NCBI GenBank assembly: GCA_947477565.1
Contig: CANJUR010000014.1
Location: forward strand, 1 to 64,000
From: Deltaproteobacteria bacterium
GTDB taxonomy: Bacteria; Myxococcota_A; Polyangia; Polyangiales; Ga0077539
Length of the DNA: 64,000 nucleotides
Direction: 5' to 3'
In this document: positions 30,518 to 39,459 of the stretch, one piece after another
Layout: each line of letters begins with the position of its first letter
How positions within the stretch are numbered: position 1 is the stretch's first letter
The notes under the pieces: generated by a model
Databases searched by the model: none
What the model was told of the DNA's origin: nothing
The model's input: the letters and a program-made list of their open reading frames with translations, nothing else
Position numbers and translations under genes: made by a program

Positions 30518-31259
30518 GGACGGTAGGGAACTCGACGCGCTGCGACCGGTGAGCCTCGAGACCGGGTGGAAGCGCCAGGCTGACGGCAGCGTGCTCTACC
30601 GAGCGGGCGGCACCGTGGTGCTCTGCGTGGCGAGCGTCGCGGAAGGCGTGAAGGACTTCATGAAGGGCCGTGGCGAGGGCTGGGTGACGGCGGAGTACCT
30701 GATGCATCCGCGCACGGGCCCCCGGCGGCAGAACCGCGATGGGTTCAACGGCCGACCGTTGTCGGGCCGATCGCAGGAGATCGCGCGGCTCATCGGGCGG
30801 GCGCTGCGCTCGGCGGTCGATGCTGCTGCGCTCGGCGAGCGGACGATCACGCTCGACTGTGACGTGCTCGAGGCCGACGGCGGCACGCGCACCGCGAGCG
30901 TGACCGGGGCGATGGTGGCGATGGCGATCGCGCTCGACGGACTGCGCGAGCGTGGCCTGCTCAAGGGGCGGCCGATCGTGTCGCTGGTTGCGGCGGTGAG
31001 CGCGGGCGTGGTCGAGGGTCGGTCGATGCTCGACCTCTGCTACGAGGAAGACCGCGACGCGGCGATGGATGCGAACATCGTCGCCACGGAGGCGGGGGCA
31101 CTGGTGGAACTGCAGTGCACCGCCGAGGGTGAGCCGGTGGCGCGGGCGCAGGTCGACGGGCTGGTCGATCTCGCGCTCGGGGGCGTCGCGTCGCTGGTGG
31201 CTGCGCAGCGTACGGCGCTGGCTGCGGCGGGCATCGATCTCGCGGCGCTGCTTCGCTGA
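30510..31259 (+). CDS. rph: Ribonuclease PH
   Basis: A 249-aa phosphorolytic 3'-5' exoribonuclease that trims tRNA 3' ends. Family motifs include AEYLMHPRTGPRRQNRDG (with the conserved RxxR phosphate-binding arginines), GRSQEIARLIGRALR, ITLDCDVLEADGGTRTASVTGA and AAVSAGVVEG. The start MRKDGRELD at 30510 has GGAAGGAG at 30496-30503. Length is normal. It overlaps the sensor kinase gene by eight bases and is followed, after one exported protein, by rdgB; rph and rdgB are neighbours in many bacteria. Confidence 0.96.
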   Translation: MRKDGRELDALRPVSLETGWKRQADGSVLYRAGGTVVLCVASVAEGVKDFMKGRGEGWVTAEYLMHPRTGPRRQNRDGFNGRPLSGRSQEIARLIGRALRSAVDAAALGERTITLDCDVLEADGGTRTASVTGAMVAMAIALDGLRERGLLKGRPIVSLVAAVSAGVVEGRSMLDLCYEEDRDAAMDANIVATEAGALVELQCTAEGEPVARAQVDGLVDLALGGVASLVAAQRTALAAAGIDLAALLR

Positions 31260-31331
31260 GCGCAACAAACAATCGCTGCCAGGAGATGGTCCGAGTGGGG
31301 GATACGCGGGTATGCATCCCACACTGGAGCG

Positions 31332-32189
31332 ATGAGTCCTCGGCGCGGATTTGGGTGGCTCGTGGGTCTGCTGCTGGCGGTTCCGGCGCTCGCACAGCCG
31401 CGCCCGGACAACGCGCGTCCGCCGGATGCGTCGGTGCCTCCGCCTCGTCTGGTTCGTCCGGCGCGATCGGCCGATGCCGGGGTGGCCGACGCCGGCGTGT
31501 CACCTCTCAGCCCACGGGCAATGACCCGTCGCGGCACCGCCCGGCCAGTCATCGCGCCGCCGCTTTCGCCGCTGCCTCCGGAGCCCCGGCGACCGCGCGA
31601 TCCTTGCGACGAGACCCTCCGAGCGTCTCAGTTCGACGACGTGAACGGCGCTGAGCGCGCGTACGGACCCTGCCGTCGGCGCGTCACCGGGAGCGGCCGT
31701 GTGCTCGTCGATAGCGACCTGCGTACCCTGGAGGACGTCACCGCTGCGCTGCACTCGCTGCGCCGCGCGGACGGGCAGTTCTGCATCGCTCCCGCTGCGC
31801 CTTTCGACCTCAGCCCGTGGCTCGCGGGCGCCCGAGAGGTGCGCAGTTGCCTGTCCTCGATGGACCGCGTGATCTCCTCCGAGGAGACCATGGAGCGGCT
31901 CTTGCGCTCCGACCCGTACGCCAACGGCCGCATCGTGGCGATGGAGTCCCTCAACCCAACGGCGGCGCGGCGCTCTCGTCGCGGACGCCGCCCAGAGCCA
32001 GCCGTGGAGGCCGAGATGGTCAACCTTGCCCGCCTCGTCGGGCGTCAGTACATGCGCACCTGTCGGTGCCTCCGCGGACCGCAGCCTGACAGCGCCACCG
32101 CGGTGCGCGCGATGCGGCTACCGGCTGCGATCGAGACGGTGTTGCTGCGCGGTCTGCAGGAGCGGGGCGACCCGGTTCCGACCCCATGA
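31332..32189 (+). CDS. Exported Pro-rich protein, unknown function
   Basis: A 285-aa protein with a signal peptide (MSPRRGFGWLVGLLLAVPALA, cleaved before QPRPD). A long Pro/Arg-rich disordered region reaches about residue 85. A compact C-terminal part contains six or so cysteines (DPCDETLR, GPCRRRV, FCIAP, SCLSSM, TCRCLRG) and helices, perhaps disulfide-bonded in the periplasm. No family is recognised. Its stop overlaps the rdgB start (ATGA), so it is co-translated with a nucleotide-sanitation enzyme, a relation whose reason is not evident. Confidence 0.7.
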   Translation: MSPRRGFGWLVGLLLAVPALAQPRPDNARPPDASVPPPRLVRPARSADAGVADAGVSPLSPRAMTRRGTARPVIAPPLSPLPPEPRRPRDPCDETLRASQFDDVNGAERAYGPCRRRVTGSGRVLVDSDLRTLEDVTAALHSLRRADGQFCIAPAAPFDLSPWLAGAREVRSCLSSMDRVISSEETMERLLRSDPYANGRIVAMESLNPTAARRSRRGRRPEPAVEAEMVNLARLVGRQYMRTCRCLRGPQPDSATAVRAMRLPAAIETVLLRGLQERGDPVPTP

Positions 32190-32797
32190 GCGCCCGCCCG
32201 CTGCTGCTTGCGACGGCCAACCCCGGCAAGCTACGGGAGTTGCGCGCGATGCTCGGCGACATGGCCGTGATCGGCCTCGCGGACGTTGGCATCGACGACC
32301 TGCCCGAGACGGCCGACACCTTCCTGGGCAATGCGACGCAGAAGGCGGTCGAAGCCGCGCGCCTCACCGGGCTCGTCTGCCTCGCGGACGACTCGGGGCT
32401 CTGCGTCGATGCCCTCGATGGGGCGCCGGGGGTGTTCTCCGCTCGCTTTGCCGGACGCCACGGCGACGATGCCGCCAATCGGGCGCTCCTGCTCGAGCGC
32501 CTGCGCGACGTGGCTGACGACCTTCGTACTGCGCGCTTCCGATGTGTCCTGGCGCTCGCCGACGCTGCCGGCGCGCTCGAATCGCGGGTGCTCCACGCGG
32601 AGGGGGAGTGCCACGGAAGCATCACACGCGCGCCTCGTGGCGACGGCGGGTTTGGCTACGACGCGCTCTTCGTCCCGATCGGTGAGACGCGCACGATGGC
32701 GGAGCTCCCCTCGTCATGGAAGCACCAGTTATCGCATCGAGGTGCTGCACTGAGGGCGATGCTGCCGATACTTCTCACCTATATCGGCTCGCACTGA
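32186..32797 (+). CDS. rdgB: XTP/dITP diphosphatase (non-canonical purine NTPase)
   Basis: A 203-aa Ham1/RdgB enzyme that removes XTP, ITP and dITP from the nucleotide pool. The motifs are all present: LLLATANPGKLREL at the N terminus, LADDSGLCVDALDGAPGV in the active site, GDGGFGYDALFVP, and SHRGAALRAML. The length is normal. It overlaps the preceding exported-protein gene by four bases, and with rph forms a probable plus-strand unit from 28925 to 32797. Confidence 0.96.
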   Translation: MSARPLLLATANPGKLRELRAMLGDMAVIGLADVGIDDLPETADTFLGNATQKAVEAARLTGLVCLADDSGLCVDALDGAPGVFSARFAGRHGDDAANRALLLERLRDVADDLRTARFRCVLALADAAGALESRVLHAEGECHGSITRAPRGDGGFGYDALFVPIGETRTMAELPSSWKHQLSHRGAALRAMLPILLTYIGSH

Positions 32798-32844
32798 GTC
32801 GGCTTCTGGCTTCGCGCGGGGAGGCCAGAGATAGTTCGGCCACG

Positions 32845-35328
32845 ATGGCCGCGACCACCAGTCAGACTCTTCCCGTCGGTACAGTTGTCGGCGGGCAGTG
32901 CGTGATCGAGCGTCACCTCCGTAACGGCGTGATGACCGAGGTCTATCGGGCGCGCCGGGAGGGGAGCGGACCACAGCGCTTCGAGATCCGGCGATTCACC
33001 CTGGTGGCCTCGAGTGATGCCCTGCGTGCCGTGCGCCGCGAACTCGATCGCATCGAGTCGCTGCACCTGTTGGCCATTCCCGCGCTGGTGGATGTCATCG
33101 ACGACCCGGTGGGCCTGTTGGTGCTTACCTCCACCGTCGCGGAGGGGGCCACGTCGCTACGCATGGCTCTCGACGCCGCGGGTCCGCTCGCCCCAGAGGA
33201 GTGTGTCCGCGTCGTGCGAATCGTCGCGGGCGTCCTCGACGTGCTGCACGGTGCCTCGCCGCAGGTGCTGCACCGCCGACTCTCGCCGGAGACCATCACC
33301 CTCATCGGCTCGGAGCGGGAGGTGCGGGTGGAGGAGTGTGGCCTCGCGCAGGCGCTCGTGGGCGCGGGCCTCGTCAACGCCAGGTTGCCGCTGCAGGCGC
33401 GGCAGTACCTATCGCCCGATGAACTCCTGCAGCGCTCGTCGGCGCGTGGGGACATCTTCACGCTCGCCTCGATCGCGTTTGAGTGCCTCACCGGGCGATC
33501 GGCTTTCCTCGGGGCGACGGAGGCCAGCCTGTCGACGGCGATCTTGCGAGGGGTGCGGCCGATGGTGAGCGCGCTGCGGTCGGATGTGCCGGCGGCGGTC
33601 GATGCGGTGCTCGCTCGCGCCTGGTCTGGAGACCCATCCAAGGGTTTCCTGTCGGCCGCAGCCCTGGCGGACGCGCTCGCCACGACCCTCGGGGTCACCG
33701 CGACTGCGCCGACGCTCGCGACGCGTACGGAGCCTTCCTTTGCCTCTCCCCCGGCGGGTGCGCCGATGCTCAGCCGATCCGATCTCAATCTCAAGAAGGC
33801 GACCATCCTTGGGGTCGGGATGCCCTCGCGCCCGCAGGTGGCTCCCTCCCGTCCGAAGCCGTCGGAAGCCGAGATGCGTGCACTCGAGGAGTCGTCGCCG
33901 ATCACTCCGACGCGGACGCGCCTCGTCGGGGGTCGGCCGCAGATGCCTACGCAGAAGGTCGATGTTCCGCGCATCCATCCGCCCGGGACGGTTCGGGTCG
34001 TCGATGACTCCGAGCGCCCGACCTTTCCGCCGTTCCGCGTTTCGTCGGGGGTGGCGGCCATTGCGCCCAATCTTTCGAAGAACTCCGACTTCTTCGACTT
34101 CGCCGACGTCGAGAGATTCGACATCCCGACTGCCCACGAAATGAACCCGGTCAGCGGTACGTCTCCGCAGCATTCATTGGCGGTGCCGCCGCCGATTCCG
34201 CGCGTGCCTTCGCGCTCGCCGACGATAGTGCGCACGAGCGTGCCTCCGGCGCTTTCGCTGCCCGAGCCCGCCTCCTCCTCGACGGAGATCTCCTTCGAGT
34301 TGGACGTGGATATCCCAGCTTCGGACATCGAGGATGTCGGCGCGGACACATGGATCGCGCGCTCCGAAGAAGTCAGTCCACCGCCGTTGCCGGCGCTCCC
34401 GCGGACACAAGCGATCTCTTCGGCTCCGGAGTCGGCGCATGAGGTCGCCCTTGAGCCCGCGCCTTCGACTGCACCCGACCTCTCGACCGACTTCGACTTC
34501 TCGATGGACGATTCACCGTCGATTCCAGCCTTCACGATCGCGTCCGATGCGCCGCCCCCGACGGTGGTCACGCCGATCGTCTTGCCGGTGATTGTGCCGA
34601 TCGCGCCGCCGCCGCCGCCGCCACCGGTCTCCATTCCGCCGCCGATAGTTCCGCTGATCGAGCCCGTGGCGAGCGCGACCTCCTCGGACGCCCGTCGCTT
34701 TGGTACGCCGAGCCAGAGGCCGCCACCGTCCAACCTCGGCAAATGGAAGATCATGGGCGCCTCCGTGATCGCTGCTTCCGCGATCGTTACGGCGGGACAG
34801 ATCTACCTTGCGAGCATCGTCCGATCGTCACCGAGCGTCGTCCAACCGGTGGTGTCCGTGGACGCCTCCGCAGTCGTGCTCGCGGAAGTCGGCGCGGCGC
34901 CACAGGCCGAGGACGCATCGGCAGCGGTCGTCGCAGTGGATGCGGGCACCGCGCCGTCGACCGCCACCGTGACGGCAGACGCCGCGGCACCCATCGCGGC
35001 GGCGGGATCGGACGTCCAGGTCTTTGGTGCCAGCCATGATCCGCCGGCAGAGCACCCCAGCCGTCGCGACCTCGATCGAATGAAGACCGCGCTCGCCTCG
35101 CGGGTCCGTCAGTGCATCGGCTCGGCCTCTTCGCGGCACTTGCGGATGACGTTGACCTTCGAGGGATCGACCGGGCGGCTGCGTGATCTGCTCATCCTGG
35201 GCAACTACGCGCAGCCTCCAGTGGGCACCTGCCTGGAGAACCTGGTGCGGTCTCAGGCGGTGCAGCCCTTCACCGACTCGGAGTTCGAGACGAACTTCAA
35301 ATTCTCCGCCCGCGACGAAGAAGACTGA
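32845..35328 (+). CDS. Membrane pseudokinase with TonB/AgmX-like C-terminal domain
   Basis: An 827-aa protein. Residues 1-285 have the layout of a Ser/Thr protein kinase but key residues are changed: the VAIK-type lysine region reads FEIRRFTL, the catalytic loop reads HRRLSPET instead of HRDLKPEN, and the DFG position reads ECGL. It is therefore predicted to be inactive. A long disordered acidic Pro-rich region (about 290-630) leads to one membrane span (about 640-657, VIAASAIVTAGQIYLAS). The C terminus (about 735-827) has SRRDLDRMKTALASRVRQC and a C-x-P-F pattern, a domain seen after TonB-like/AgmX proteins in myxobacteria. The start at 32845 follows the rdgB stop by 47 bp. Probably an envelope-spanning adaptor. 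Confidence 0.8.
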   Translation: MAATTSQTLPVGTVVGGQCVIERHLRNGVMTEVYRARREGSGPQRFEIRRFTLVASSDALRAVRRELDRIESLHLLAIPALVDVIDDPVGLLVLTSTVAEGATSLRMALDAAGPLAPEECVRVVRIVAGVLDVLHGASPQVLHRRLSPETITLIGSEREVRVEECGLAQALVGAGLVNARLPLQARQYLSPDELLQRSSARGDIFTLASIAFECLTGRSAFLGATEASLSTAILRGVRPMVSALRSDVPAAVDAVLARAWSGDPSKGFLSAAALADALATTLGVTATAPTLATRTEPSFASPPAGAPMLSRSDLNLKKATILGVGMPSRPQVAPSRPKPSEAEMRALEESSPITPTRTRLVGGRPQMPTQKVDVPRIHPPGTVRVVDDSERPTFPPFRVSSGVAAIAPNLSKNSDFFDFADVERFDIPTAHEMNPVSGTSPQHSLAVPPPIPRVPSRSPTIVRTSVPPALSLPEPASSSTEISFELDVDIPASDIEDVGADTWIARSEEVSPPPLPALPRTQAISSAPESAHEVALEPAPSTAPDLSTDFDFSMDDSPSIPAFTIASDAPPPTVVTPIVLPVIVPIAPPPPPPPVSIPPPIVPLIEPVASATSSDARRFGTPSQRPPPSNLGKWKIMGASVIAASAIVTAGQIYLASIVRSSPSVVQPVVSVDASAVVLAEVGAAPQAEDASAAVVAVDAGTAPSTATVTADAAAPIAAAGSDVQVFGASHDPPAEHPSRRDLDRMKTALASRVRQCIGSASSRHLRMTLTFEGSTGRLRDLLILGNYAQPPVGTCLENLVRSQAVQPFTDSEFETNFKFSARDEED

Positions 35329-35332
35329 CTCG

Positions 35333-36004
35333 TCAGCGTCCGACGCGAAGTCGACGGGTTTGCTCGCGGAAAATCACGGCCATGATCCGGTCGCGATCCC
35401 GCTCGCGGATCTGGGTGAAACGGATCGCGACCAGGAGTTCGTCCCCCACCAGGACGTTGGTGCGGAGAATCTCCCCCCTTGTGGGAATCTTCGTTGCATC
35501 GGGGAGGTCGAGAACCAGATCGATGCACTCGCCGACGTTTAGTTTGAACTCTTCGCCGATGAACGAGACCCCACCTGCTCCGACGTCATGCGTTTGCGTC
35601 TGCACGAAGGTCGCGATCGGGTCGTCGATCGCAGGGGAGCGAACTCCCACCAGGATCGGCGGCTTCTTCATCCGGAAATACTGCCGTCGCTGAACCCGGA
35701 TGGTGCCTGGCAGAACCTTGAAGCAAACTGAGTTCGTAGTGGCGATGCCGATCTCGGAATCGGACGCGCGCGCGCGCAGGATCGGCACCTTCAGCGGACC
35801 CTCGGGATCGGCGATGTAGAGGTCCAGCACCCGCTGCTCGGCAAGGAAGGAGACGGTGTCACCTTCGATCGCGGGATGGCACCAGATCCGTGATCCGCTC
35901 TGCCAGGTCGAGTCGATGACGAACGGCAAAGCGCGTTCGGCCTCGCATTCGATTTGCACACGCGCTCCGGCTGCGAGGAACGCGAATGGGTCCAGGGCGC
36001 TCAT
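35333..36004 (-). CDS. PilZ-domain protein
   Basis: A 223-aa protein that likely binds cyclic di-GMP. The N-terminal half (about 1-100) is a YcgR-N-like domain (RVQIECE, YIADPEGPLKVPILRA). The PilZ domain shows the binding arginines in VQRRQYFRMKKP and the D-x-S-x-x-G pattern as THDVGAGGVSFIG. Its start overlaps the stop of the related gene upstream by four bases (ATGA). It is convergent with the pseudokinase, with four bases between the stop codons. Confidence 0.88.
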   Translation of the reverse strand: MSALDPFAFLAAGARVQIECEAERALPFVIDSTWQSGSRIWCHPAIEGDTVSFLAEQRVLDLYIADPEGPLKVPILRARASDSEIGIATTNSVCFKVLPGTIRVQRRQYFRMKKPPILVGVRSPAIDDPIATFVQTQTHDVGAGGVSFIGEEFKLNVGECIDLVLDLPDATKIPTRGEILRTNVLVGDELLVAIRFTQIRERDRDRIMAVIFREQTRRLRVGR

Positions 36005-36666
36005 TGCGTTTCGCGGTGAATCTGGAGCAGGAGCGCCCAGCGCACGGGCTCGAGGAGGTCACGAAACCGCACCCGCCATTGCCAGTGATCGCTGCCGGCG
36101 AACCCCTGAGTCGATCCGAGCATCACCCCGGGGAGCACCAGTGATTCGCCCTCCGGCAAGATGAGTTCGATATGCAGTTCCGACTCGAGTGGGGGAGGCG
36201 AGGTCGGTGTGAGAAGCGCGAGGCCCCCGAGGCCAAGGTTGAGCACTTCCCCGGTGGCGCTCATCGCCGTCCCGGCAACGCCCACCCGGGCTTGCAACCC
36301 GAGGCGCGGTGCCCGGTAGGAGTTCCGCAATTGGCGGACTATCGTGCCTTCGAGCACGTCGAGGCTCACCCGCCAGGGCTCCTGGGTGAGGCTACGAAAC
36401 TCTGTCGGGACGATCACCTCCGAGGCCTCCGTACCTTCGCGCGAGTGGAGGCTGGTGAGCAGGTAGACCCGCCATTCGACGAAGGCTGTCGCGGCCACGA
36501 CATCCTGGTCGTGATCGAGACGAAGTACGACGACTTGCGCGGCCGGATCGACGGACTCGACCACGCACGCGACCCTTCCTCCGTCGCCGAGATCCATCCT
36601 CATCCCGAAGCCGACTGCGAGAAAATCGAATGGGTTGACGGTAGAGATGACCAGACCTCCGCTCAA
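36001..36666 (-). CDS. PilZ-like protein, paralogue of the gene downstream; start codon unusual
   Basis: A protein of about 216-222 aa related to the downstream PilZ protein: both begin with a PF-x-FLA-x-G motif (NPFDFLAVGFG here, DPFAFLAAGAR there). The C-terminal half carries RNSYRAPRLGLQARV and LNLGLGGLALLT, a PilZ-like domain with a weaker arginine motif. No ATG fits. The position matching the partner's start is ATC at 36648, six bases after a perfect GGAGGT (36655-36660). The listed start is the nearest standard codon, TTG 36666, which has no ribosome-binding site. GTG codons at 36696 and 36768 are also in frame. Confidence 0.75.
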   Translation of the reverse strand: MSGGLVISTVNPFDFLAVGFGMRMDLGDGGRVACVVESVDPAAQVVVLRLDHDQDVVAATAFVEWRVYLLTSLHSREGTEASEVIVPTEFRSLTQEPWRVSLDVLEGTIVRQLRNSYRAPRLGLQARVGVAGTAMSATGEVLNLGLGGLALLTPTSPPPLESELHIELILPEGESLVLPGVMLGSTQGFAGSDHWQWRVRFRDLLEPVRWALLLQIHRETQ

Positions 36667-36819
36667 CGAGCCCGCGAGTGGGGAGCACCGATGCACACTT
36701 CCGTGGTGGTGCCGGTCGGCATTACCAGGAGGCGGATGCGATGAACCTCTGCTCTGGGCAATTGCCACGGATCGCGCAGGGGTGTCGAGCGTGCGTTTGG
36801 CCTGATCCCGCGTTGGGAG

Positions 36820-38823
36820 TCACGCCCGCGGTGCGCCTTCTCGAAGGGCTCTCCTCCGGCGAATCAACGCCGCCGCTGCGCCGATGAGCCAGAGTGGCGC
36901 CGGGCCGCTCCGGCGTGTGCTGCGTCCCGGTGCTGTGCAACCGCAGTTGGGGTCGCTGGAATCGACCAGGAGCCCGCCCGAGGCGTCGATGCTCGCATCC
37001 AGACCGGCGCCCGTGTCGCCCGACGGGCGATCGATCACCGAGGCGTCAGTCACGCTCACATCCACCGTGGCGACATCCGGGGTGCCGGCGTCCATGCGCG
37101 GCGCGCGCACGCACTGGCCCTCCAGGCAGACCGAACCACCGGGGCAACTGATGCCGGCGCAACGATCCGCTGCGCAGCGACCAGAGTCGGCGTTGCAGCG
37201 TGATCCGAGCGGGCACGTCACGCCGTCGCACGGTGCGATGCATCGCGCGAGCGCCCCGCTGCAGTCGACCGTCGAACCGGGCGTGCAGCGAAGTCCGTCA
37301 CACCCGGCGGCGCCGCAGCGGCCCGAAGACGCGTTGCAGGTCTGGCCGTCGGCGCACGCAACGCAGGGACAGTCGGGCGCGCAACGCCCCGCCCCGCAGT
37401 GCTGGTGCGTCGGGCAGAGCACGCCGGAGCAGGGATCGATGCACGCCCCGCCGCGGCACACCTGGCCGACGGGGCAGCGGGCGCCGTCACAGGGGTCCTG
37501 GCAGCCCGTTGGCCCACAGACCTGACTGAGCGGGCAGGTGGTGCGCGCACAGGGAGTCGGGAGGCAGAAGGTGGTGCCGCCGTCGCCATCGATACAGGTC
37601 TGTCCGTCGGGGCACGCGCCCTCGACGCACTGGGGCGCGCAGAGGCCGTTGATACAGGTGGTATTCGAGGGGCACTGGGTGACGATGCCGTCGCAGTTGA
37701 CGTCGCGCAGCGTGGCGCAGGACTCGATCGCGGCGGGGTTTACGTCGGCCTGCGCGTCGTCGCAGTCGTTACCCCCGCAAGCGTGGTCGCGGAAGCCATC
37801 GGCGTCGCGGTCGGGGCAGATCGCGGTGTCGTCCTCGTTGAGCCCCGCCACGGCGTCGAGCTCGGCGTCGAAGGACCAGAACGTACAAGCAGGAGCGGGG
37901 TTGCCGTTGTTGCCCGCGACGATGGAGGCGTACCGGAACGTGAGGCCGCAGGGGAGGGCGAACACCTGCACGAGACCGTCGCGTTGGGTGGGGTTGCTGA
38001 GGTTTGGCGACAGGGGGGCGCCGACGGCCTGGCCTGCCGCGATCACGTCGGGAATCCATCCCTGAAGAAACACGCGGGTGAGCACGGCGGGGTTCCATCG
38101 GGCGCCATCGGGGTGACCTGCCTCTGCGACGAGTGCGGCGTCGGGGTTGTTGGACAGCCACACGCTGTACTCGAGCGACTCGCACGGCAGCGGTGCGTGG
38201 TCGGTGTACGGAAACACCGCCACCCGGTTGCCCTCTCCGCCGAGGTCAAAGATCGCTCCATGCTGCGGCAGAAACATCGCCTGCTCGCCATCGCACACGC
38301 GCTCGCCGTCCGGGTGCGGGGCGGCCCCGATGTAGAACCGATCGACCTCGCCGTTGTAGCAGTCGAGGTTGTTCATCGTGTCTTCGAAGCGGTGTTCCCA
38401 CCCGAAGTGGTACGCAGCATCGGTCGTGAACGCAGGCGGCGGCCCCCCCGCGGGCGCGCAGAATCCCAGCGTCTCGGTGCTGCCGTAGTAAAGCCAGATG
38501 CTGTTGCTGTTGTATGAGCGGGTGACTGCGCGGTTGATGTCCGTTGCCGACGTCGAGGCGCCGCGGATCAACTGCCCGAAGCCCAGCGAGCGCGCCTCGT
38601 GTCCGTCCGCGGTTTGAAACACCCCGGCCCGCCGCTCTGCCACCGGGAGCGAATCGAAGCACGCCGTGCCGCTGACGAGACACTGGCCGCATGCTGCATT
38701 GGGCGTCGCATCACTGCACGTCGTGCACCTCCCGAGGATGGGCTGTGCCCCGCCCTCTCGCGGCGCCACCAGCACCCCCGCGCACATCGCGATCACCGCA
38801 CCTAACAAGCATTTCCAATCCAT
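36820..38823 (-). CDS. Secreted Cys-rich protein with MYXO-CTERM anchor
   Basis: A 667-aa surface protein. ATG 38823 (MDWKCLLGAVIAMCAG) gives a signal peptide; upstream codons only lengthen it. The first half is a domain with no recognised family (CTTCSDATPNAACGQC; YGSTETLGFCAPAGG). A calcium-type motif follows (CPDRDADGFRDHACGGNDCD, NPAAIESC, VNCDG; MopE/thrombospondin-like), then about seven EGF-like or Cys-knot modules (CxxxxCPxGxxC). An Asp-rich linker leads to the C-terminal sorting signal (CGCTAPG, RSGPAPLWLIGAAAALIRRRRA): Cys, hydrophobic segment and Arg cluster, as in MYXO-CTERM proteins, which are processed and surface-anchored. Probably extracellular-facing; ligand unknown. Confidence 0.9.
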   Translation of the reverse strand: MDWKCLLGAVIAMCAGVLVAPREGGAQPILGRCTTCSDATPNAACGQCLVSGTACFDSLPVAERRAGVFQTADGHEARSLGFGQLIRGASTSATDINRAVTRSYNSNSIWLYYGSTETLGFCAPAGGPPPAFTTDAAYHFGWEHRFEDTMNNLDCYNGEVDRFYIGAAPHPDGERVCDGEQAMFLPQHGAIFDLGGEGNRVAVFPYTDHAPLPCESLEYSVWLSNNPDAALVAEAGHPDGARWNPAVLTRVFLQGWIPDVIAAGQAVGAPLSPNLSNPTQRDGLVQVFALPCGLTFRYASIVAGNNGNPAPACTFWSFDAELDAVAGLNEDDTAICPDRDADGFRDHACGGNDCDDAQADVNPAAIESCATLRDVNCDGIVTQCPSNTTCINGLCAPQCVEGACPDGQTCIDGDGGTTFCLPTPCARTTCPLSQVCGPTGCQDPCDGARCPVGQVCRGGACIDPCSGVLCPTHQHCGAGRCAPDCPCVACADGQTCNASSGRCGAAGCDGLRCTPGSTVDCSGALARCIAPCDGVTCPLGSRCNADSGRCAADRCAGISCPGGSVCLEGQCVRAPRMDAGTPDVATVDVSVTDASVIDRPSGDTGAGLDASIDASGGLLVDSSDPNCGCTAPGRSTRRSGPAPLWLIGAAAALIRRRRALREGAPRA

Positions 38824-39233
38824 TTGGTCACGCTCACACGGTGCTTGGCACGGGCGCAAGCACACCCTGCCGACGATCGACTGATCCCTTTCGCAGGCGC
38901 GCGTCGCGATGGCCTCCGTTGCAGGGCATCGCCGGTCTTCGCGGTGATGCGCCCTCGTGGTTGTGCGCACCCGATCGCACCGTTTGGCTCGGCCTCGCAT
39001 CCCCAGCGGGAGCGATCACGCCCACCGATGCCTTCCGCGACGCTCTCGATGCTGGTGCGCTTCAACCCTCAGTCTGCCGGGTTCGCACGCCTCGTGGACT
39101 CCTCGAACTCGACTCTCGACACCGGCATCGACAAGCTTGGCGGCGGGGTCACTTTCTACCCGGTGGGCACCTTCGCCGCGGGCAGCTTCACCCAGATCGA
39201 AGACGCCTTCGTCACGCTCGCTCACTCCCGCAT
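38824..39233. other. 410-bp intergenic region with a possible gene fragment
   Basis: The upstream part is the promoter side of the secreted protein. On the plus strand from about 39030 a frame reads MLVRFNPQSAGFARLVDSS and GGGVTFYPVGTFAAGSFT, unlike neighbouring shadow frames. It continues into the 43-bp array and ends at 39391. It may be the remnant of a gene, or coincidental. No promoter or RNA gene is recognised. Confidence 0.35.
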
Positions 39234-39405
39234 CGAAGGATCAAGCCGATTGATCGTTGCATGGAAAGCCTCACAACGAAGGATCAAATCTGCTCATCGT
39301 TGCATGAGTAGGGTCATATCGAAGGATTCAGCCGCTCCATCGTTACATGAACAGGTTCTGATCGACGGATTGAGGCGTCAAATCGTTGCATAAGCAGGGT
39401 CTGGT
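39234..39405. repeat. 43-bp degenerate tandem repeat, four copies
   Basis: Copies start at 39234, 39277, 39320 and 39363, exactly 43 bp apart. Each begins CGAAGGAT (CGACGGAT in the last) and keeps ATCGTTGCAT (or GTTACAT) near position 20, with a variable end. In the first copy GATCAA and TTGATC flank GCCGA, a perfect hairpin; the last has GATTGA and TCAAATC. The copies are 60-75 percent alike by eye, so the array is old. Confidence 0.85.
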
Positions 39406-39459
39406 TTGGGGTTCGGAAGCTCTAAACGTCGGCAGTGGCGTCAATGGTCGTCGTTGGGT

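Noticed and set aside
36820-38823. Several long plus-strand frames opposite the MYXO-CTERM protein
   Set aside because: They are antisense shadows of the Cys-rich coding sequence and have no independent support.
39234-39405. CRISPR array or integron attC array
   Set aside because: No spacer/repeat alternation and no cas or integron integrase gene nearby; degenerate tandem repeat fits better.
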